The position numbers were made by a program, and so were the translations under genes. Of a DNA stretch of 16,345 nt, positions 1 through 5,900 are shown one piece after another (the first letter of the stretch is position 1; each line of letters begins with the position of its first letter). This stretch comes from RGIG7213 sp045652135 (GTDB lineage Bacteria; Bacillota; Clostridia; Oscillospirales; CAG-272), in the NCBI GenBank assembly GCA_045652135.1, contig JAZRTS010000093.1:1-16345 (forward strand), written 5' to 3'. Below the pieces are notes generated by a model. It made no database searches, was not told where the DNA came from, and was given only the letters and a program-made list of their open reading frames with translations.

Positions 1-1
1 G

Positions 2-1042
2 CTTGACTGGGAGAATGCGTATAAAGATGCTGAGTTTGTTGTGATTGCAGCACCGACGAATTATGACAGCAAAAAGAATTTTTTTGACACGTCGGCGGAT
101 GGATCGGGGATAAAGGTTGTTATTCAGTGGAGTCCCGATGCTGTTATGGTTATAAAATCCACTGTTCCCGTGGGCTTTACAGCTATGGTCAGGGAGAAGT
201 ATAAGTGTGATAATATCATTTTCAGTCCCGAATTTTTGCGTGAATCAAAGGCGCTTTACGATAACCTTTATCCAAGCAGGATAATTGTCGGTACAGACCT
301 TGAAAACGATCGGCTTGTAGAGGCTGCCGAAACTTTCGCAAAGCTTTTGCAAAACGGAGCTGAAAAGAAGGACGTTGAAACGCTCATTATGGGAAATACT
401 GAGGCGGAGGCTGTAAAGCTGTTTGCAAATACGTATCTTGCGCTCCGTGTATCTTATTTTAACGAGCTTGATACGTATGCGGAGATGAAAGGGTTAGATG
501 CCCAGCAAATCATCAAAGGTGTTTGTCTTGATCCGAGAGTCGGAGACTATTACAATAACCCTTCTTTTGGATACGGAGGTTATTGCTTGCCGAAAGACAC
601 AAAACAGCTTCTTGCCAATTACGAATCCGTGCCTCAGAATATGATGTCCGCAATAGTTGAATCGAACCGTACCAGAAAGGACTTTATTGCAGATCGTGTG
701 CTTGAAATTGCAGGCGGCTATAAAGCAAATGACAGTTATGATCCCGAAAAAGAGAGAACCGTTGTTGTTGGAATTTACCGCCTTACCATGAAATCAAATT
801 CGGATAACTTCAGGCAGTCTGCGATTCAGGGTGTTATGAAGCGCATCAAATCAAAGGGAGCAACGGTAATTATTTATGAGCCGACTCTTACTGATGGCGA
901 AACGTTCTTCGGAAGCAAGATCGTCAACGATCTTGAGAGGTTCAAAAAAATGTCCGATGCAATTATTGCCAACAGATATGACGTATGTCTTGATGACGTT
1001 TCGGAAAAAGTGTACACAAGAGATATATTCAAGCGCGATTGA
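2..1042 (+). CDS. ugd: UDP-glucose 6-dehydrogenase, 5'-truncated by window edge
   Basis: Oxidises UDP-glucose to UDP-glucuronate with two NAD+, supplying precursor for capsule, exopolysaccharide or cell-wall glycans in the cytosol. The frame is open from base 2, so roughly the first 60 residues (most of the N-terminal Rossmann fold) lie outside the window; 346 residues are visible. Seen in the sequence: the NAD-domain motif APTNYD followed by KSTVPVGFT, the substrate-binding stretch FSPEFLRESKALYDNLYPSR, and the active-site loop GYGGYCLPKDTKQL with the catalytic cysteine codon at 584-586. These match the E. coli-type, roughly 390-residue Ugd subgroup. The C-terminal UDP-binding domain is complete to the TGA stop. 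A strong hairpin terminator follows about 30 bases downstream, so this is the last gene of its transcript. Family assignment is secure; the upstream gene order cannot be seen. Confidence 0.95.
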   Translation, partial: LDWENAYKDAEFVVIAAPTNYDSKKNFFDTSADGSGIKVVIQWSPDAVMVIKSTVPVGFTAMVREKYKCDNIIFSPEFLRESKALYDNLYPSRIIVGTDLENDRLVEAAETFAKLLQNGAEKKDVETLIMGNTEAEAVKLFANTYLALRVSYFNELDTYAEMKGLDAQQIIKGVCLDPRVGDYYNNPSFGYGGYCLPKDTKQLLANYESVPQNMMSAIVESNRTRKDFIADRVLEIAGGYKANDSYDPEKERTVVVGIYRLTMKSNSDNFRQSAIQGVMKRIKSKGATVIIYEPTLTDGETFFGSKIVNDLERFKKMSDAIIANRYDVCLDDVSEKVYTRDIFKRD

Positions 1043-1071
1043 TATTAAGTATTGATAAATTAAATCAATAT

Positions 1072-1117
1072 AAAATCTCCCGACAGAGTATTGAAATCTG
1101 TCGGGAGATTTTACTTT
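1072..1117 (+). terminator. Rho-independent terminator of ugd
   Basis: A perfect 16-bp inverted repeat (arms 1072-1087 and 1097-1112, nine-base loop) with a GC-rich core CTCCCGACAG, followed by a T-rich tail at 1111-1119. It lies 30 bases after the ugd stop codon. Confidence 0.9.
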
Positions 1118-1163
1118 TTGATCGAAAAGCCTATACGATAAATCATAGAGTTACCATAAATTA

Positions 1164-1207
1164 TTATGCTTCTCAAATGATGTATCATCTGCGGCAAGTA
1201 TCATTTG
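1164..1207. repeat. Degraded solo copy of the ATGATG/CTGCGGC palindrome repeat
   Basis: The stretch TCAAATGATGTATCATCTGC, continuing GGC, matches the repeat copy at 2399-2421 with only a few substitutions. The ten or so bases before it (ATGCTTCTCAAATGATG) also resemble that copy (TTGCTTGTCAAATGATG). It is flanked by its own short inverted repeat TCAAATGAT (1173-1181) / ATCATTTGA (1200-1208). No good promoter or start codon is left on the minus strand here, so it looks like a decayed or partial member of the family. Confidence 0.55.
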
Positions 1208-1245
1208 AAAAGCCTAATATGTCGGTAGACATATTAGGCTTTTTG
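1208..1245. terminator. Bidirectional terminator, ugd side and minus-strand 145-aa gene
   Basis: A perfect 16-bp stem (1208-1223 and 1228-1243, four-base loop) with core GCCTAATATGTC. A T-run follows on the plus strand (TTTTT at 1240-1244) and four Ts on the minus strand. It lies 30 bases beyond the stop of the minus-strand gene at 1276, so it most likely ends that transcript and gives a second stop for ugd readthrough. Confidence 0.8.
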
Positions 1246-1275
1246 TAGTATTAAACGAGTGAAAAATGTCAACTT

Positions 1276-1713
1276 TCAGATGATTTTTTGCGCTAACTTT
1301 TTTGCTCGGCGTGCGAGTTTTTCATAAGTTTTTGTTAATAATTCCGGACGTGCGATCCAAATTTCGTTTTCATCATAATAGCCGGTTGTGACATAAATTC
1401 TCGCCGGATCTTTATCGTTTTGGGAAAATTCTGCTTCTATCAGCGACAAGGAAAATGGAGAAAAGGAAGTATCGTTCAAATAATATTTTCCGTAGCAGTC
1501 AATTCCATATGTTATTTTATCCGAAGGAAAGAGCTCCGGAATATAAAAGTAATAGCTATTATAATCCGAAATTACAACAGAAAGATCGGTACTTGGAAGG
1601 GAAGGCTTTTCTGTGTGATTCTTATATAAAATTAAACATCCCAATTCCAAGGCATACTGTGATAATTTTTTGAAATTTTCAAAATCCATTATGTAATTCA
1701 GTTGTTTTCCCAT
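1276..1713 (-). CDS. Hypothetical small soluble protein (145 aa)
   Basis: No function is recognised. The product has no signal peptide or membrane segment and starts MGKQLNYIMDFENFKKLSQY. It is rich in aromatic residues in the middle (SYYFYIPE) and has a C-terminal motif RIYVTTGYYDENE followed by a basic helix rich in K, R and A that ends in KII. The start at 1713 is preferred because AAAAGGAG (minus strand, 1721-1728) lies seven bases upstream; a second ATG eight codons in has no RBS. A near-consensus promoter sits just upstream at 1734-1762, inside a repeat shared with the next gene on this strand. Composition is clearly AT-rich compared with spoIVA or proS. Its size, AT-richness, soluble nature and neighbouring orphan gene resemble orphan immunity or accessory genes, but that is only a guess from context. 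Confidence 0.7.
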   Translation of the reverse strand: MGKQLNYIMDFENFKKLSQYALELGCLILYKNHTEKPSLPSTDLSVVISDYNSYYFYIPELFPSDKITYGIDCYGKYYLNDTSFSPFSLSLIEAEFSQNDKDPARIYVTTGYYDENEIWIARPELLTKTYEKLARRAKKLAQKII

Positions 1714-1834
1714 ATCGCATCTCCTTTTATGTTGTTATATCATAAAAACGTCAGTATGTCAAGGATGCATCGCCTTCGGTGATATGATGCTTTTCACTTT
1801 GCTCAAAATGATGTTGCTCCCAATGGTCGCAATG
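1714..1834 (-). repeat. Promoter-carrying dispersed repeat, copy 1
   Basis: This copy aligns almost without gaps to 2354-2475 (offset 640, then 641 after a single-base indel). The shared part runs from the base before the ATG of the downstream gene back through RBS, -10, -35, a palindrome ATCGCCTTCGGTGAT (1769-1783) and two ATGATG-spaced segments, ending at CCAATGGTCGCAATG. Similarity stops at the start codon on one side and at about 1834 on the other. The palindrome stem is kept despite base changes because one pair becomes G-T. Confidence 0.85.
1734..1762 (-). promoter_or_regulatory. Sigma-A promoter of the 145-aa gene
   Basis: Reading the minus strand: TTGACA (1757-1762), 17-base spacer, TATAAC (1734-1739). 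The -10 lies 21 bases before the ATG. The -10 is centred in an interrupted dyad TTTTATG (1725-1731) / CATAAAA (1741-1747) that could be an operator. The homologous promoter in copy 2 has the same geometry. Confidence 0.85.
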
Positions 1835-1840
1835 CTGCGA

Positions 1841-1889
1841 AAGAGCAGTAAAAAGGTATGTAAATACAGGTAAGAACAGTAAAAAGTAT
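1841..1889. repeat. Short direct repeat, 31-bp period
   Basis: AAGAGCAGTAAAAAGGTAT at 1841-1859 recurs as AAGAACAGTAAAAAGTAT at 1872-1889 with one substitution and one missing base. It lies between repeat copy 1 and the stop codon of the membrane-protein gene. Origin is unknown; it may be a local duplication. Confidence 0.45.
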
Positions 1890-1894
1890 TTTCT

Positions 1895-2353
1895 TTAATA
1901 TCCGATTTTAACTTTTATCCCCGAATCTGTCGCCCATTTCAAAAGACTCTCTCTATCACCGATTATAAAGTCAGCATCTTTGATGGAAAACATGGAATGA
2001 GAGGTTTCCATATACAAAAAGTTCTTATATCGATATATTTTTATAGATTTAATAAGTTTAATTTCTTTCCCATCCTTGAAAAGGTGGTTATATTTTATTT
2101 CAAATATGTGATCCTTCTTTTCAAGAGATAAAAATACATTTTCGTCGTATTTGATAAATAGCAAGACGGCAAAGGAAAGAACCAAAGACATCGAAGGGAT
2201 AATCAAGAAAATCCAAAAATATGGGTTGTGTGCGCAAATAAAAACTATGACGGGAACAATGAATATAAGAAGCGAAATTACAAACGCACGAAAAAGCATT
2301 ATATGGTTGCGTAGAGCAACCGCCATACCGCCGTTTCTTCCTTTGAATGTCAT
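1895..2353 (-). CDS. Small two-TM membrane protein with cytosolic C-terminal domain (152 aa)
   Basis: Function is unknown. Two hydrophobic segments at about residues 22-40 and 47-67 form a hairpin, and a charged, strand-rich domain of ~80 residues follows. The layout (two helices, then alternating strands ending in a helix with LLKWATDSGIKVK) resembles small PH-like YcxB-type membrane proteins; this is inferred from layout, not from a diagnostic motif. The basic N-terminus before helix 1 suggests both ends are cytosolic. ATG at 2353 is chosen because a strong RBS AAAAAGGAGG (minus strand, 2361-2370 region) lies seven bases upstream. A hand count of bases 2041-2160 gives 28 G/C in 120 (23%), far below the core genes nearby. 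The leader is a copy of the promoter repeat that also precedes the 145-aa gene, although the two proteins share no visible similarity. No terminator was found before 1834, so transcription may continue into the next gene. Confidence 0.7.
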   Translation of the reverse strand: MTFKGRNGGMAVALRNHIMLFRAFVISLLIFIVPVIVFICAHNPYFWIFLIIPSMSLVLSFAVLLFIKYDENVFLSLEKKDHIFEIKYNHLFKDGKEIKLIKSIKIYRYKNFLYMETSHSMFSIKDADFIIGDRESLLKWATDSGIKVKIGY

Positions 2354-2519
2354 ATCGCACCTCCTTTTTCGTGATTATATCACAAAACCGCTTGCTTGTC
2401 AAATGATGCATCGCCTGCGGCGATATGATGTTTTTCGCTTCACTCAAAATGATGTTGCTTCCAATGGTCGCAATGAAGCTATGTTTGCCAAAGTTCGCTT
2501 TGCTAACTTTGGCAAACAT
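2354..2519 (-). repeat. Promoter-carrying dispersed repeat, copy 2, with extra 15-bp palindrome
   Basis: From the start codon outward this copy holds: RBS, promoter, palindrome ATCGCCTGCGGCGAT (2410-2424), spacer ATGATGT, segment TTTTCGCTTCACTCAAA, spacer ATGATGT, segment TGCTTCCAATGGTCGCA, then a perfect 15-bp hairpin with arms 2481-2495 and 2505-2519 (ATGTTTGCCAAAGTT and its complement). The first ~120 bases match copy 1 upstream of the 145-aa gene; the last hairpin is missing there. The repeated ATGATGT spacer between palindromic modules gives a mosaic look. Confidence 0.85.
2374..2402 (-). promoter_or_regulatory. Consensus sigma-A promoter of the membrane-protein gene
   Basis: Minus strand: TTGACA (2397-2402), spacer of exactly 17 bases, TATAAT (2374-2379), a perfect consensus match. 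The -10 sits in a dyad GTGAT-TAT-ATCAC (2371-2383) extended by T and A runs. The palindrome 2410-2424 lies eight bases upstream of the -35. Confidence 0.9.
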
Positions 2520-2524
2520 CATTC

Positions 2525-2567
2525 AAAAAAGCACACATTTGTCAGGTAGACAAATGTGTGCTTTTTT
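2525..2567 (-). terminator. Terminator of tRNA-Val
   Basis: A perfect 19-bp inverted repeat (2525-2543 and 2549-2567, five-base loop) with core GCACACATTTGTC and A/T runs at both ends, so it could work in both directions. It begins one base beyond the encoded CCA end of the tRNA on the minus strand. Confidence 0.9.
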
Positions 2568-2568
2568 C

Positions 2569-2645
2569 TGGTGGAAGCAGTGGGATTCGAACCCAAGACC
2601 TTCCGCACGTCAAGCGGATGCTCTAACCAGCTGAGCTATGCTTCC
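2569..2645 (-). tRNA. tRNA-Val (anticodon GAC)
   Basis: A full cloverleaf can be read on the minus strand: 7-bp acceptor stem GGAAGCA/TGCTTCC (perfect), D stem GCTC/GAGC, anticodon stem TCCGC/GCGGA with loop TTGACGT, 5-base variable loop, and T arm with GTTCGAAT, discriminator A and genomically encoded CCA. The anticodon is at 2609-2611. A35 and A73 fit valine identity. Slightly odd points: position 37 is G rather than the usual A of tRNA-Val, and the first T-stem pair (49-65) is a T-C mismatch. The body is 74 nt plus CCA. It has its own promoter and terminator and stands alone. Confidence 0.93.
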
Positions 2646-2655
2646 TTACCCGACT

Positions 2656-2684
2656 ATTATAGCAGATTTGTTTTGAAATTGCAA
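2656..2684 (-). promoter_or_regulatory. Promoter of tRNA-Val
   Basis: Minus strand: TTGCAA (2679-2684), 17-base spacer, TATAAT (2656-2661), with an upstream TGC giving an extended -10. Predicted transcription would begin only a few bases before the mature tRNA end at 2645. Confidence 0.8.
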
Positions 2685-2721
2685 TACCTTTTTCGAATTT
2701 AATACAAAATTAATATCTTCG

Positions 2722-2750
2722 GAATATTTTATGATTTTGCCAAATAGAAT
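2722..2750 (+). promoter_or_regulatory. Candidate sigma-E promoter of spoIVA
   Basis: GAATATT (2722-2728) matches the sigma-E -35 consensus KMATATT; after exactly 14 bases comes AATAGAAT (2743-2750), which resembles the -10 consensus CATACAAT. spoIVA is a known mother-cell sigma-E gene in Bacillus and Clostridia, so position, spacing and gene identity agree. The two -10 mismatches keep it a prediction. Confidence 0.6.
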
Positions 2751-2779
2751 GTAGTAAACAAATTTCTGGAGGAATAACA

Positions 2780-4258
2780 ATGGCACAGAAGGGAATATAC
2801 AAGGATATTTCGCAAAGAACGAACGGTGATATTTATGTCGGTGTTGTCGGCCCTGTGAGAACGGGAAAGTCAACTTTTATAAAAAGGTTTATGGAAACAC
2901 TTGTTTTGCCCAACATAAAGGGTGAATATGATAAGGAAAGAACACGTGACGAGCTTCCTCAATCATCATCGGGCAAGACCGTTATGACAACCGAACCTAA
3001 ATTTATCCCCGATGAGGCTGTAAGCGTAAGCCTTGACGGAAATGCCGATTTCAAGGTCAAAATGATCGATTGCGTGGGATTCATTGTTCCCGAAGCGCTC
3101 GGTCATATAGAAAACGGTGCGCCGAGAATGGTCAATACCCCCTGGAGCGAGGAGGCGATGCCGTTTGATGAAGCGGCAGAAATAGGCACGCAAAAGGTAA
3201 TTACGGACCATTGTACTATCGGAATGCTTGTAACGTGCGACGGAAGCTTTGGTGAAATATCACGCGAAAGCTACATTGAAGCGGAAGAAAGAACGGTTAA
3301 GGAATTAAAAACCATGAATAAACCATTTGTCATTATTCTTAACTCATCGGTTCCGAATTCCGAAAAAAGCATTGAGCTTGCGTATGAGCTTGAAGAAAAG
3401 TATTCTGCGCCCGTTGCCCTCATAAACTGTCTTGAGCTTAATGCTGAGGACATAAAGCATATCCTTGAGCTTGTTCTGCTGGAATTTCCCATTTGCGAGA
3501 TAACGGTGAACATTCCTGAATACATAACGGCACTTCCGAGTGACCACCCGATATACAGCTCTATTAATTCGTCTGTTTTCTCACTTGCATCGCAAGTGGA
3601 GAAAATAAAGGATATTATGCCCGTTTTCTCAAAGCTTACGGAAAATGAAAACGTTACAGATGTAAATATCGAAAAAATTGACCTCGGATATGGTAAGGCT
3701 GTAATAAATACAAAGCTTACCGACGGACTGTTTTATAAGCTTTTATCAGATGAAACAGGATTTGATATAGATTCCGATGAAACGCTTATGAAAACGCTTT
3801 GTGAGCTTGCCGAATCGAAAAAGAAATTTGATAAAGTTGCAAACGCATACGATGAGGTAATGGCTACAGGCTACGGCATAATATCACCGGGTGTCGAAGA
3901 CCTTGCGCTTGAAGAACCGCAGATAGTTAAGCAGCCGGGTGGGTACGGTGTAAAGCTTCGTGCATCTGCCCCGTCTGTCCACATGATAAAGGCGAATATT
4001 CAAGCGGAGGTGAATCCCATTGTCGGAACAGAACAGCAATCAGAGGATCTTGTGAAGTTTTTGCTTCGTGAATTCGAGGAAGATCCTGCAAGAATATGGG
4101 ATACGAATATGTTTGGTAAATCACTCTACGAGCTTGTGAATGAAGGCTTGAATACAAAACTTTCGAATATGCCGACCGATGCAAGAGTGCGTCTTTCAGA
4201 AACTCTCGAAAAGATAATAAATGAAGGTACAGGCGGTCTTATTTGTATAATACTTTAA
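2780..4258 (+). CDS. spoIVA: Stage IV sporulation protein A (spore coat basement-layer ATPase)
   Basis: SpoIVA is a mother-cell ATPase that polymerises on the outer forespore membrane to form the platform for coat assembly and is needed for cortex formation. The product is 492 aa, the same length as in B. subtilis. Seen: a TRAFAC-like GTPase-type fold at the N-terminus with Walker A GPVRTGKST at residues 24-32 (K30 is the residue known to be needed for ATP hydrolysis), a DCVGF motif as Walker B/switch region, a central domain, and the conserved C-terminal tail GGLICIIL that contacts the membrane-anchoring peptide SpoVM. The start is supported by GGAGG seven bases upstream (2768-2772). The gene is single, with a sigma-E-like promoter and a hairpin terminator, and is divergent from tRNA-Val. 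It marks the organism as a spore former. Confidence 0.97.
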   Translation: MAQKGIYKDISQRTNGDIYVGVVGPVRTGKSTFIKRFMETLVLPNIKGEYDKERTRDELPQSSSGKTVMTTEPKFIPDEAVSVSLDGNADFKVKMIDCVGFIVPEALGHIENGAPRMVNTPWSEEAMPFDEAAEIGTQKVITDHCTIGMLVTCDGSFGEISRESYIEAEERTVKELKTMNKPFVIILNSSVPNSEKSIELAYELEEKYSAPVALINCLELNAEDIKHILELVLLEFPICEITVNIPEYITALPSDHPIYSSINSSVFSLASQVEKIKDIMPVFSKLTENENVTDVNIEKIDLGYGKAVINTKLTDGLFYKLLSDETGFDIDSDETLMKTLCELAESKKKFDKVANAYDEVMATGYGIISPGVEDLALEEPQIVKQPGGYGVKLRASAPSVHMIKANIQAEVNPIVGTEQQSEDLVKFLLREFEEDPARIWDTNMFGKSLYELVNEGLNTKLSNMPTDARVRLSETLEKIINEGTGGLICIIL

Positions 4259-4265
4259 ATAATCT

Positions 4266-4292
4266 GCGGTGGGATATTTCCCGCCGCTTTTT
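4266..4292 (+). terminator. Terminator of spoIVA
   Basis: Stem GCGGTGGGA (4266-4274) with TCCCGCCGC (4279-4287), including one G-T pair, loop TATT, then five Ts. It begins eight bases after the stop. The following 170 bases up to proS are AT-rich; I see no convincing promoter or riboswitch there, and no T-box features. Confidence 0.85.
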
Positions 4293-4463
4293 ATACCGCT
4301 TGAGCTGATGCGGATATCCGGCGGAAATGTATTAAAATATTTCTTATTTACTGTGCTTAAATGCGAATAATGTTTACGAATTGTATTTAAATAGGATACA
4401 AATATTTAGTAAAATGTAATTTGGTAAATTATATTTTCAATAACATATAAAGGACAAAGAAAA

Positions 4464-5900
4464 ATGGCTAAAGAAAAGAAATTTGTAGAACAGATCACAG
4501 CAATGGATGTGGACTTTGCAAAATGGTACACAGACGTTGTAAAGAAGGCTGACCTTGTTGATTATTCGGGCGTAAAGGGTTGTATGATAATAAGACCTTA
4601 CGGCTATGCAATATGGGAAAATGTCCAGAAGCTTCTTGATGCTGAATTCAAGAAGACAGGACATGAAAATATCTATATGCCTATGTTTATTCCCGAATCG
4701 CTTCTTAATAAGGAAAAGGCACACATTGAAGGCTTTGCACCCGAGGTTGCCTGGGTAACACACGGTGGAGGCGAAAGACTTACTGAACGTATGTGTGTTC
4801 GTCCGACATCCGAAGTGCTTTTCTGCGATCACTATAAAGATATAATAAAATCGTACAGAGATCTTCCCAAGCTCTACAATCAGTGGTGCAGTGTTGTAAG
4901 ATGGGAAAAGACAACAAGACCGTTCCTCCGCACAAGAGAATTTTTGTGGCAGGAAGGTCACACAATGCACGCAACTGCTGAGGATGCTGAAAATGAAACA
5001 CTCAGAATGCTTAATATATATGCTGATTTCTACGAAGAGCAGCTTGCTATCCCTGTTGTAAAGGGTAAGAAAACGGACAAAGAAAAGTTTGCAGGTGCGG
5101 CGGCTACTTACACGGTTGAAGCACTTATGCACGACGGTAAGGCACTTCAGGGTGGTACATCGCACAACTTCGGATGCGAGTTTGCAAAAGCATTCGGAAT
5201 ACAGTACCTTGACAAGGACAACCAGTTGAAGCCTTGCTATCAGACATCTTGGGGTGTATCAACACGTATGATCGGGGCAATAATAATGGCACACGGCGAT
5301 GATTCGGGACTTGTTCTCCCTGCGGCTATCGCCCCCATTCAGGCTGTTATCGTTCCTATTGCACAGCATAAGGAAGGTGTGCTTGATAAGGCAAATGAGC
5401 TTACCGAAAGACTTTCCAAAGTTGCAAGAGTGAAGCTTGACGATTCCGACAATTCCCCCGGCTGGAAGTTTGCGGAATATGAAATGAAGGGTGTTCCGAT
5501 AAGAATCGAGATAGGCCCGAAGGATATTGAAGAAAATCAGTGCGTATTTGTTCGCCGTGACAACAGAGAAAAGGTATTTGTAAGCCTTGACAATGTCGAA
5601 GAGGCACTTGTTGAAGAATTCAAGAAATACAACGAAGCGCTTTATAATAAGGCACTCCAGCGCCGTGCGGATATGACATACACGGAAACAGAGCTTGATG
5701 CATTTATCGAAACAGCAAAAACAAAGCCCGGATTTATCCGTGCAATGTGGTGCGGAGATCTTGAGTGCGAGCTCAAGATGAAAGAGCTTGCGGATGTTAC
5801 ATCACGCTGTATGCCGTTTGACGAGGAGGCTTGCGGAGATAAGTGTATCTGCTGCGGCAAGCCTGCAACAAAGCTTCTTTACTGGGGTAAGGCGTACTGA
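4464..5900 (+). CDS. proS: Prolyl-tRNA synthetase, short archaeal/eukaryotic-like type
   Basis: Class II aminoacyl-tRNA synthetase that charges tRNA-Pro with proline. At 478 aa it is the short form, without the inserted editing domain of the long bacterial type found in E. coli. Seen: RPTSE at residues 113-117 for proline/ATP binding, class II motif 2 around FLRTREFLWQEGHT (R158, E159), motif 3 GVSTRMIGAI with R268, an anticodon-binding domain, and a C-terminal cysteine-rich zinc domain (C449, C457, C461, C463, C464) ending in the usual terminal tyrosine KAY. AAAGGA lies nine bases before the ATG. The stop TGA overlaps the ATG of the next gene by one base (TGATG), so the two are probably translationally coupled. 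This form is common in Clostridia and sometimes occurs beside other ProRS types. Confidence 0.96.
   Translation: MAKEKKFVEQITAMDVDFAKWYTDVVKKADLVDYSGVKGCMIIRPYGYAIWENVQKLLDAEFKKTGHENIYMPMFIPESLLNKEKAHIEGFAPEVAWVTHGGGERLTERMCVRPTSEVLFCDHYKDIIKSYRDLPKLYNQWCSVVRWEKTTRPFLRTREFLWQEGHTMHATAEDAENETLRMLNIYADFYEEQLAIPVVKGKKTDKEKFAGAAATYTVEALMHDGKALQGGTSHNFGCEFAKAFGIQYLDKDNQLKPCYQTSWGVSTRMIGAIIMAHGDDSGLVLPAAIAPIQAVIVPIAQHKEGVLDKANELTERLSKVARVKLDDSDNSPGWKFAEYEMKGVPIRIEIGPKDIEENQCVFVRRDNREKVFVSLDNVEEALVEEFKKYNEALYNKALQRRADMTYTETELDAFIETAKTKPGFIRAMWCGDLECELKMKELADVTSRCMPFDEEACGDKCICCGKPATKLLYWGKAY

Noticed and set aside
1039..1248. 69-aa plus-strand open frame after ugd
   Set aside because: It reads through both terminator hairpins and the degraded repeat and has no RBS, so it is a by-product of inverted repeats.
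1711..2519. CRISPR array in the repeat-rich region
   Set aside because: The copies are ~640 bases apart with genes between them, not short regular repeats with unique spacers, and no cas gene is present.
1714..2519. Insertion sequence or transposon
   Set aside because: There is no transposase gene, no clear terminal inverted repeats at the ends of the shared block, and no target-site duplication that I could see; a non-autonomous element cannot be excluded.
2151..2549. 132-aa plus-strand open frame opposite the membrane-protein gene
   Set aside because: It runs antisense through the gene and the palindromic repeat, has no RBS, and its protein has no plausible composition.
4293..4463. T-box or other riboswitch before proS
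   Set aside because: The 170-base AT-rich gap shows no T-box sequence, specifier loop or terminator/antiterminator pair.
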